From Cannabis sativa (Eukaryota > Streptophyta > Magnoliopsida > Rosales > Cannabaceae), in assembly GCF_029168945.1 (NCBI RefSeq), contig NC_083602.1, positions 74,730,600 to 74,794,599 on the forward strand: a stretch of 64,000 nt of DNA, given 5' to 3'. Numbering within the stretch: the stretch's first letter is position 1; the number at the start of each line of letters is the position of its first letter. This document shows positions 55,982-64,000 of this stretch, piece after piece. The notes under the pieces were generated by a model. That model had not been told where the DNA came from. It was given only the letters and a program-made list of their open reading frames with translations, and made no database searches. Position numbers and translations under genes: made by a program.

Positions 55982-56575
55982 ATGGGCAAATCAGACTTAG
56001 AATTAAATAGTAGTGCTGGTCCAAGGAAGAATTACTCATTATATTTGGTTGAATTTAAGTCTTTGACTTTAATTTTAGAATCCAAACAGAAATTTTCTTA
56101 TATTTCTAATTCCAGATACAATACAGTTACACTTTCTCAAGTGTTTAATATCCATCTTTTATTAATGGATTCAAACTGTATGGAATATGAGTTAGGTATT
56201 CTGTGACCAGGATCCACTTGCACTATTCTAAGAATTCTTTTATAAACCTATGTCATCAAAAGACACTACCACATTTTTTTTAATCTATGGCATTTGTATC
56301 TTGTTCATAGTGGATTTGACAGATGAATCTCTGCAAAGAGTTAATATGCCTATATCCACTGAAAGTAGTTCATCTCATTCGCAGATGGATGTACATTCAG
56401 GGGTGGATATGAGTTTTTCGTTGTATTCTTCAAACGATAACTCTAGATTATACCTTTTAGCAAGAAATTCGAAATGTTTAAAAAATTTCATTAATTTCTA
56501 GCAATGGTTAAAACCATTAAGGTAAGTGGTTAAAGATCTTGCGAACTGATAGGGGTGGAGAAATAGTTAGTAGAT
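55982..56575 (+). pseudogene. Copia-3 pre-integrase and integrase remnant
   Basis: Fragments in different frames: a 74-codon frame at 55982-56206 of uncertain identity, a WHLYLVHSG-like pre-integrase stretch near 56288, SSNDNSRLYLLARNSKCLKN (integrase core, related to DDxSRF..), and the LRTDRGGE motif near 56540-56562. Frameshifts and stops prevent function. Confidence 0.75.
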
Positions 56576-57349
56576 ATGCAGTTCAAAGATCATTAAATTG
56601 ATTTTTGAATTATATCCAAACTTACCTCCCCAGAAATTTCGAGTTGCATATTGATGATTAGTTACTAGTCGTTGCCCAAATCCTTCTATGGTAATACAAT
56701 TTCAGAATGATGTAATGGTTGTATACTTAATGTAAATCATTACTAGATCCATGGATGACCTAATCAAAATCTTAAGAAAAGCTAGAAATGTTAACCATGG
56801 TTTCTTAGCTATTCTAAGTGATTAGGGGTGGACCATCCCATTGTCAATAGATAAGAAAGTGTTTGTTCAAACAAATACTACTTTTCTAAGATAATGACTA
56901 AGTCCGAAAACAAGTAGCAAATAAAGGAGATATTTAATTCTTGATTCCAAAAGTGTTCTATCATCTTACATATGATGATCCCACTGCCTCTGTTGTCTTG
57001 TCACAACCGAAGAGATCGATACCATTTAGTTTTCTTCGACATAATTCACGGTACCTTGTCGTAGCTAGAGAGTTTCTAGGAACTCACCTTCTTATGACTT
57101 GGGAGACACTAGTGATTAAAATCCATTGTGAGTTTAAACAAGTAATGGATTGTCAAGATAAGAAACTAAGAAGAAAGCCAAAAGAACTATGGTTTAATCC
57201 ATTCACATGGAATAACCTAAAGTTTTCTATTACAAGGACATAAAAGGAAATTTTCGTTTATAAGTCCATTCAATGGACTTAACAAACTTCCTGTTCCTAG
57301 TATTATAGGTTTGAGTTTATCTAAACCTATGGCTTGTGGTATACCTGGT
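56576..57349 (+). other. Decayed pol-position sequence, Copia-3
   Basis: Counterpart of 13881-14664. The longest frame, 100 codons at 56941-57243, is a longer version of one in Copia-1, but I recognise no domain in it and the frame is interrupted in Copia-2. Confidence 0.45.
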
Positions 57350-58192
57350 AATTACTTACTCTAATGCAAGCAACTTACTTTAGTAAGATGCTAAAGCATT
57401 TTCTTTCTAATGGCAATCTATAGAAGCTTCACAACTTCTTAGGCATAGATTTTATTTATCTAAGGAAAAGTCTCAACTATTCCAGAAAAGATAAAGCCAT
57501 GAAAGAATTTCTTAAATCAAAAGTGAGAGGTCTTAGATATGCTTTTGTATGCCTTAGACCAGACACCTGCTGTTGAGTGGGAGTAATGAGTAGGTATCAG
57601 ATTAATCCAGGAGAAGAACATTGGAAGACAATCAAGTAAATCTTAAGATAAAGAAGAGGAACTATATGTTAGTCTATAAGGGTATGTTTAAAACTCTTAG
57701 ACTACACCACATCAGATTTCGAAATTTGCCTATGTGCTAGAAAATCTTTCTGATAAGATGGTGGTTACTCTGGGGGTGGAATAGTGATTTTGGAGAAGTG
57801 TAAAAACCTATCTGAAGTCTCTAGGTCTACCAGAAAGGGACTGAATGTTAAGGTTGCAGGAAAGGTACTTATTCAGTCTAAGGAAAGTTCTATACATCTT
57901 TGGCACCATTCCAAATTGCCTAAACTACTAGTGTTAATTTCCTGATTAACTAAAAGTAGTTGCCAAAGGTATAGAATCCAGTATCCCAAGAGAGTAGACA
58001 TATAGAGAGGAATTTCACATTATCAATGATTTTGTGATTAAGGAAGAGTAATGGTGGAGAAAAGGTTGTGGTTAATTCAACCTTTCAGATCCTATTACGA
58101 GGAGTTTACTACTACTACACTTGATTTGTATATCAAGGGGTTGAGATTATTTGAAACGCATTTTTTGTTTTATATTAGTGCAAGTGGGAGTT
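57350..58192 (+). pseudogene. Copia-3 RNase H remnant and PPT
   Basis: RYAFVCLRPDTCC, stop, VGVMSRYQINPGEEHWKTIK at about 57535-57640, and SRHIERNFH near 57990-58020. The same TGA as in Copia-1 and Copia-2 follows DTCC. PPT AAGTGGGAGTT at 58182-58192. Confidence 0.82.
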
Positions 58193-60081
58193 TGTTGGGT
58201 TTTATGCCCTAAATAAAACTCATTTCAATATAATCAGATTTACTTATTAATATAGATCAGAAATAACATTTAATGTTGCATGGTTCACATGATTTATTTC
58301 ATGATTATATATAATGTATAAATTCATCTGAAACCCTTTTCACATACTTGATCCTGTTTATTGTGACGTCAACACATTGGAAAGTAAACATGACTATGTG
58401 AATAAAGTTTCCTAGATTTATCAGACATAGGGTTTTACTGATATGATAATCTACAACAGAGTTTACTTGCATTTGGAGAAGTGCTATGTTCTTTCCAGAG
58501 CATTGGTTAAAGTAAAGCTCAGGTTGGATGCATGGAGTATGCATCGGAAGGGACCGATATTGAACTTTGACTTAGATTTAATTAAACTTACCGTAAGATC
58601 TATTCAAGTCAATATCGCCAAGTTGATCCTAGATCAAATGTTCTTAATCCTGTTATGATTAGGCTCAATCTTGAAAGGCTATTCGTGTTCTTTGATTTGT
58701 TAGTTAAGCCTACTTTTAGGTCAGGGTGATACGTACATTTTGGGAACACGGTAGTACAATTGAGTGGGAGCGCTATCATAAACATGGAATCTATAGCTTC
58801 TATCTGGCGAATAGTAAGCAAAGGATGATCTCCTTCGAGCTTGACCAAACGAACATAAATGGTGGAGTACTCATTTCACATAAGCTGAAATATCATTTAT
58901 ACGGGGTCAAGTGTTTTAAGGATAAAATACATTGTAGGGTGTAACGGTAATTTAATCCCTTTACAATGTAGATCATTCATATAGAGGATCATTGATCACA
59001 TTAGGATTATAACAATGGATAACTAATGATGCGTCTATATGGTGGAACATATAGAGCATTCTATATACTGAGAGTGCAATTCTAAGTTCTATGCGTGGAT
59101 TCAACGAAGAATTAATAAGTTAGTGAATTTTAGTGCTAAATTCTTGATCTACTTATTGGAAGCTCGGTTATATAGACCCATGGTCCCCCCACTAGTTGAG
59201 ATAATATTGCTTGTAAGACTCATGTAATTGGTTTTGATTAATCAATTATAATTCTCAAACTAGACTATGTCTATTTGTGAAATTTTCACTAAGTAAGGGC
59301 GAAATTGTAAAGAAAGAGTTTTAGGGGCATATTTGTTAATTATGATACTTTGTATGGTTCAATTAATAAATATGATAAATGACAATATTATTTAATAATT
59401 ATTTATATTTATTAAATAGTTAGAATTGACATTTAAATGGTTGAATTAGAAAATTGGCGTTTTTGAGAAAATCAGATCCAGAAAAGATAGAACTGCAAAA
59501 TTGCAAAAAGTGAGGCCCAAATCCACTTGTATAGGGCCAGCCACTTTTGTACGAAATTTAAACTGATTTTTTCATTATTTTAATGCCAAATAATTCAAAC
59601 CTAACCCTAGTGGAATGCTATAAATAGATAGTGAAGGCTTCAGAAAATTTACACTAAAATTTCTACACTTCTGATTCAGAAAAAAACTGAGCCTTCTCTC
59701 TCCCTATCTTTGGCTGACCCTTCTCTTTCTCCTTCCCTCTTCAATTTCAAAAATCTTAGTGTGAGAGTAGTGCCCACACACAGCAAGTGATACCTCAATC
59801 ATAGTGAGGAAGATCGTGAAGAAAGATCATCAGCAAAGGAGTTTCAACATCAAAGATTCAGAGAAAGAGATCCAGGTTCAGATATTGATAATGCTCTGCT
59901 ACAGAAAGGAATCAAGGGCTAGATATCTGAACGGAAGGAGTCATATTATTCCGCTGCACCCAATGTAAGGTTTCTTAAACTTTATATGTGTTTAATTTAT
60001 CGTTTTAGAAAGTTCTTATTTAGGATGTTAATAAACATACTTGTGAGTAGATCTAAGATCCTGGTAAAATAAATTCTAACA
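58193..60081 (+). mobile_element. Copia-3 3' LTR
   Basis: 1,889 bp, ending AATTCTAACA. TATA box at 59619-59626. Collinear with the 5' LTR throughout. Confidence 0.95.
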
Positions 60082-60205
60082 GCTTCATCATCCCTAAGAA
60101 AGTTGTCCGAGGGGAGAAACCAGCTAGAAGACAAGTACGCTGAGTGATCCAAAGGGATGGGTGCAGGAGGTCCGAGACCCATCCGAGACCGGCCTAAGAA
60201 ATGAC

Positions 60206-60355
60206 CTAAGTGGGAAAATTAAAAAGCCTTGGCGTGATCCCCCCACCGAGTGGGGGGCATCCTAAACTTACAAAGTCGTTTGTCGAATTCTACAGGCCTA
60301 TACCGGGAATACTCTTGGACTGAAGGAAAATGATAGACCCGTAAAGGAGACTTAC
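60206..60355 (-). other. Intron 2 of the antisense gene
   Basis: The donor GTAAGTCTCC is a consensus match. Two acceptors 12 bp apart, CACTTAG (60206) and TTCTTAG (60194), both preserve the frame, so either 150 or 162 bp. Without splicing the frame would run on to a TAA at 60221-60219. Confidence 0.72.
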
Positions 60356-61384
60356 CGGACCCGGATGTGCTAGCGTCGGGAGCCCCAGTGTTGGGAACCA
60401 GGACCAAGATTTTAGGCCTGGCAGGCACCCGATCCGTGCCCGCTTCCAAGCAAATGGTCCTCCCGGCGGCGACTTGGGCTTTGATGTAGGCCAACTCCTG
60501 TTCCCTCCTGAAGAGGTACTTCTGGTACCGGTCCTTTGCCGAGGCTATAATCTCCGCCCGGAGTGCTTTCTCCGCGGCCAGGGAGATCAGTTTAGCCTTC
60601 CGGCAGTTCTCTGCCGTGACCAAGTTCCCAACGTTGAGATCGTTCTTAAGCGTAAGTGGAGAAGGTCTTGGCATGTTGGAGAAACAGCCGGGTCAGAGCC
60701 GTGCGGAGAAGAGGTGGAATCCTAACCCACTCCGTGAGGAGCTCTGGGCGGTCCATGGCCTGGAAGCCAGAAGAAAAGAAAAAACGATGGCGGTACTCTT
60801 TGACATTCTTTTAGTGATTAAAAGGGACTGGGCCCTCATTCAAAGGATGGACCCGGAGGGTGAAAAATCCGTCCTTAAACTTGTCCCCCTTCTTGGGGAC
60901 AGAAACAAGTTCGTAAAAATATAAAATTTCGGCCGGGCTAGGTGCAGCCCAGCCTCTGGCAACATGAAAAATAAATAAGCCTGAGAGCAGGCGGTAAGCT
61001 TGTGGGATGAGTTGATAAGGCGCAAGGCCAACAAAAATAAGAAAATTAATTAAGTAGTCTTGAAGAGGGAGCATGGCCCCGGACATGAGGTGGGTTTGGC
61101 TCCAAGCTCTGAATCCCCCGTAGTTGTGGTTGGGCGTCTCCTCGTTGCGAGGCAAGCGATGAACGACCCCAGACGCAGACGGCTTGATGCCTGCCACGGT
61201 CACAATCTTTTCGAGCTGGTGAGCACAAACCAGAATAGAATGGAGCTCATCCACTTCCCAGCCATTGGCACGAGAAGTATAATTCTCTTGGGCAACCGGT
61301 CCTTTCATGACCTCCTCCAAAGTAGCCAAGGTGTTCGCCCCCTTCTTGGAAGGTTTAGTCCCGGAGACAGGGGCAGACATTTTT
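60356..61384 (-). pseudogene. Antisense gene exon 2 (Transposase_28-like domain)
   Basis: ATG at 61380-61378 (MSAPVSGTKPSKKGANTLAT) lies four bases after the intron-1 acceptor. The conserved block GAMLPLQDYLINFLIFVGLA, PYQLIPQAYRLLSGLFIF, PAEILYFYELVSVPKKGDKF resembles the N-terminal domain of the Pfam family Transposase_28 (PF04195), by memory of its pattern. An in-frame TAA at 60813-60811 follows; the frame beyond it (EYRHRFFFSSGFQAMDRPEL, LTEWVRI) is still typical of the family. A shift near 60660 precedes an Ala/Glu-rich helical part (AENCRKAKLISLAAEKALRA, YQKYLFRREQELAYIKAQV). No catalytic transposase motif is visible. Confidence 0.8.
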
Positions 61385-61814
61385 CTGTAAAAAGAAGAAA
61401 TCCAGCAGTTAGGCCCCAAACCAAACCCTAATGTTTAAAAAAGGAATGGGGGTCCCCTAACCACTGGAAAGAGGCCCCCTCCGGATGCTTGTCAAATATG
61501 GAAACCCCAAAAGAATTCCCTTAACAAAGCATCGGGTGCAAAAATCCCAAAGGCAGCGATAGTGGAGAAAAAGAAAAATGCCAAGGAAACAAGAATCATC
61601 CTATGACCTAAAAGCGCTATTTCAACAGAAGAGACGTTTCCAAAAAGAAAAGGCAATAAAGAGAAACAGCAAGGGCACAAATAAAAGAGATTTTACGCAT
61701 TACACAGCGAATTCAGGCAAGATTATTTCCCAAAAACTCAACATTCAACCCAGATACTCTAAACATGCAATACGGACAAAAAATGGACGAGTATAAAATA
61801 TCCTGAATACTTAC
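61385..61814 (-). other. 5' UTR intron (intron 1) of the antisense gene
   Basis: 430 bp. The donor CAT|GTAAGTATTC is near consensus and the acceptor CTTCTTTTTACAG lies four bases before the start ATG. The interior is AT-rich with no conserved coding content. Long leader introns are common in plant genes. Confidence 0.68.
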
Positions 61815-61974
61815 ATGAAGTTTGAAGGCTGGGGGTTGGTACAGTGAAGACTGGAAACGGGGAAGGAAAAGGAGCAAATAATCTATGGTGTCTGAAATTT
61901 TTTTTTCTCTCTGTGGAAGCTCTGAGAAAATTTGGCAAAATAGCGAAAGTAACCAAATGAAATGAGAAGGTTGG

Positions 61975-61982
61975 CTTTTATA
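61975..61982 (-). promoter_or_regulatory. TATA box of the antisense gene
   Basis: TATAAAAG on the minus strand, in context TCCTATAAAAGCCAACC. A start site about 30 nt downstream (near 61950) would give a ~135-nt leader exon ending at the consensus donor at 61814. The position is coherent with the gene model, but transcription is not shown. Confidence 0.55.
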
Positions 61983-61985
61983 GGA

Positions 61986-62298
61986 CAGAACGGGTGTGAA
62001 GCAGCTGTGATCAGGCATCATCGTACGGTGAGAATAGCAATCGATTCGTATTCTATAGTTGGGATAAGCGTTCATCAAGGCGGTTGGAAATGCTTGAGTA
62101 CTCGACTGACACCCATTAAATGCGCCGGATCATTAATGGATAGGAAACGAATCATTGCTTGCAAAAAGTAAAACTGCAATGATGATGGTCATAAATGCAC
62201 CCCACGCGCCCAAAGCACGTGCCAGGAAGTTAATAAGACAACCGGAGGCACCTAAGCAAACCTCGTTTACTTCCCACCAAACAAGGCTTGGGGGTAAA
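61986..62298 (+). other. Region between antisense promoter and Tat-2 3' LTR, with PPT
   Basis: About 300 bp that would hold upstream elements of the antisense gene. No ORF is supported. The polypurine-like tract CTTGGGGGTAAA (62287-62298) directly precedes the 3' LTR and is the likely second-strand primer. Confidence 0.65.
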
Positions 62299-63045
62299 TG
62301 TTGCCCTTGATTTTGTCCAAAATACGTGGACCAATGCAACTGCGACACGTGGATTTGAGGAGTAAGGTTTTGAGATAATTTGACTAAGTCTTTTTAATCA
62401 AGAGGATCAGCAAGAAACATACCTCCCGGAGAAGGTATGAGGGATCCACGTACTCCCGGAGGGCAAGGCTATAGCAAAGCACCTCCGGGAGGTATCAAAC
62501 CCCATCTGAACAGTCACCTCGCATTTAATGCCGCATGGGAGAAGGCGTATTGGAACTGCCATAAATATTAAGTCTGACGGCGTAACCCCCCTTCTGTAGC
62601 TATTACGCTATGATTAATAAGCCTATTGACGGCTACTTTATGAGGAATCACATCAGTCAAGAGGGGATAATGGATTACATCCACCTAACTCCTAAAACAC
62701 CTAGAGTATAGACCATGCATTTCCTATGTTACATTTGTTGGGAGTGTGTGCCCCTATTGAAAATACAGAAAGACATGTAGCTCGGTTCTAGGGATCACCC
62801 CACAAAAAATACTATAAATACCCCCAAAACACATTAAGGCAGGGGTCGAGAATAATGGGTTTTATAAGAACAAAAGAGAGAAAAGCTACCAAGAACATTC
62901 TCTGTAATAAATACTCTTATAAATACTAAAGACTCGTGGACTAAGGCTCATTAATGCCCCAACCACGTAAAAATCTCGTGCATTAATCTTCCTAGAGCTT
63001 TTTTACATATTATTAAATTAGTTGCCGAAAACTTCGGTCAACATA
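62299..63045 (+). mobile_element. Tat-2 3' LTR
   Basis: 747 bp, collinear with the 5' LTR. TATA box at 62813-62820. The difference pattern includes several C/T and G/A changes (for example CTCCGGGAGG here against CTCTAGGAGG in the 5' LTR). Confidence 0.95.
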
Positions 63046-64000
63046 TTCTTTTTAAAATTTCAATTATATCCTTTTCTTTTTACTAAAATCTCATTGTCAT
63101 GCTTATCCTATCTCATACTCTAATATCTCATAATTTATTTCATGCTCTCTCCTCTCTTTCTTTTTGTCTTGTAGTGTAAACTAACCCATTCATTTCTTCT
63201 TCTTCAATTTTTTTCTTTTTGGGTCATATATTAATACTTTTAACAACACCATTCAGCAAAAATATAATACTTTAATATTTTCTTATTTTAAATTTTTTCT
63301 ATTTTAATTTATTTATTCATATAATAGTTATAGTAGTATATAATAGTTATAGTAGTAGTTATAATAGACCTTTTTAATATTTTTACTTTTTTTTTTAGAT
63401 AAAATGCATAATTTTTTTATATTCGTAAGCTATATTCTTTTAGAAAAAATAATTATTCAAATGTAAATTAAATAGCACACTATATATGATATACCAACTA
63501 CAAAATAAAAAAAATTACTAAAAATATTTGATGTTATTATGTATGGACTACTAAACAGTACAAAAGAGTATTTTTTAACTAAATTATTTATTAGTTGACA
63601 TAAAATGCTCTAATCATTCTACTTATTCACATTGATATTATATTTTGTTGTCTTTTAGAAAATTCATATGATATATTCATGTAATTTCATATCAACTTTT
63701 TACTTTTTGGGTTTATTAAAGCTCAAAGTAATTATTTTAGATTTTTATATACAATTTTTAAGTGCACTTTATTTATTTTGAAAATTTATTATAAATATAT
63801 ATAATTATATTTAATAATATTATAATTTACAAATATCTCTTATTGGAGATATTTAATTAAAGAAATATGTAAAATTATAATTTTCTTTTTTATATAAAAA
63901 ATCATTAACTTATTAAAATGAAACTCATAAATATTATAATTATTTAATTTAAAATTCAATACGCAATATATAAATCTAAAACAAAAAAAGTTTATCAAAA
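63046..64000. other. AT-rich flank right of Tat-2
   Basis: Starts with the imperfect target copy TATTC and a second copy of the AATT(C/T)CAATTATATCC flank. The rest is AT-rich with a small ATAGTTATAGTAGT repeat near 63323-63365. I see no gene and no LTR of Tat-1. Confidence 0.6.

Larger units (their letters stand above)
49926..60081 (+). mobile_element. Copia-3: same Copia family, inserted in the antisense gene
   Basis: LTRs are at 49926-51813 and 58193-60081 with the perfect target duplication GCTTC (49921-49925, 60082-60086). The interior is 6.4 kb. LTR divergence counted by eye is roughly 20 differences in 1.9 kb (about 1%), younger than Tat-2, which it interrupts. It is a more diverged subfamily than Copia-1 and Copia-2 (LTR 5' part differs; no GC-rich patch). 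No ORF of use. Confidence 0.94.
48433..61985 (-). pseudogene. Antisense spliced gene of Tat-2 (aORF), interrupted by Copia-3
   Basis: A minus-strand gene between integrase and 3' LTR. Proposed parts: TATA box 61982-61975; 5' UTR exon to 61815; intron 61814-61385; exon 2 61384-60356 with ATG at 61380; intron 60355-60206 (or 60194); exon 3 60205-49874 (containing Copia-3); intron 49873-49792; exon 4 49791-49106; intron 49105-49024; exon 5 49023-48433. All introns are GT-AG, and the three coding ones keep phase (1, 1, 0). Exon 2 matches the Transposase_28 (putative gypsy-type) family. Antisense ORFs are known from some Tat elements such as maize Grande; their function is unknown. Broken by TAA 60813, TGA 49423, TAG 49138 and a frameshift near 60660. 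Confidence 0.8.
41223..63045 (+). mobile_element. Tat-2: Tat-lineage Ty3/gypsy element with antisense gene
   Basis: LTRs are at 41223-41968 and 62299-63045 (TGTTGCCC...GGTCAACA). The flanking 5-mers TATCC and TATTC differ by one base. Inside are a probable PBS, a single-frame gag-pol (42040-48039) with the Tat-specific second RNase H, an antisense spliced gene (61950 to 48433), and a PPT. Copia-3 occupies 49926-60081. Without it the element is about 11.7 kb. Roughly two dozen differences between the LTRs were counted by eye (about 3%), so the insertion is not very recent. Confidence 0.94.

Noticed and set aside
60474..60924. Plus-strand ORFs opposite the antisense gene (60474-60725, 60616-60924, 61060-61431)
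   Set aside because: Mirror frames of the antisense exon 2; no domain or start context.
63046..64000. A host gene in the right flank
   Set aside because: AT-rich with no ORF, splice pattern or codon structure that I can support.

Overview
The window is plant nuclear repeat DNA. It is AT-rich, holds no intact host gene, and is made almost entirely of nested LTR retrotransposons. Tat-lineage and chromodomain Ty3/gypsy elements, a Ty1/copia family and a Cassandra TRIM together indicate an angiosperm, most likely a eudicot. I cannot name the species from sequence alone. No tRNA gene, CRISPR array or prokaryotic signal was seen; the only rRNA-like sequence is the 5S-derived domain of Cassandra.

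Left side (1-7367): a minus-strand LTR of a Tekay-like chromovirus (1-1512) abuts a broken Cassandra element (1513-2060). A decayed plus-strand Tat element follows (Tat-1: LTR to 2947, gag, protease, RT/RNase H). Tat-1 is interrupted at 7367 and resumes at 37735 with a second, 'archaeal-type' RNase H and integrase (to 39496). A 3' region with 47-bp and 25-bp tandem repeats and a CT microsatellite comes next.

The 30.4-kb interruption (7368-37734) is a Russian doll in which every level has a perfect 5-bp target-site duplication. Copia-1 (7368-37734, ATAAC) contains Copia-2 of the same family (14665-35066, ATTAC). The 3' LTR of Copia-2 contains a minus-strand Tekay chromovirus (22856-33307, ATTTA). 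That chromovirus is itself odd: two LTRs flank one internal region, and a second, truncated internal region plus a 183-bp LTR stub follow, all within one target-site duplication.

Right side (41223-63045): a second Tat element (Tat-2, 746/747-bp LTRs). Its gag-pol is one continuous reading frame of about 2,000 codons broken only by in-frame stops. Between integrase and 3' LTR lies a convergent antisense gene (about 61950 to 48433). It has its own TATA box, four introns with canonical ends and matching phases, and a Transposase_28-like domain. Copia-3 (49926-60081, GCTTC), again the same Copia family, splits this gene. From 63046 to the end is AT-rich flank without recognisable genes.

The Copia family has no usable ORF. 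Its 6.2-6.4-kb interior is a GC-rich patch (copies 1 and 2), a long AT-rich noncoding stretch with a conserved ~100-nt block, and a duplicated module rich in inverted repeats. Only remnants of integrase and RNase H remain. One hairpin in the module shows compensatory base changes among the three copies, which suggests a selected RNA structure. This hairpin system and the spliced antisense gene of Tat-2 are the most interesting things in the window.
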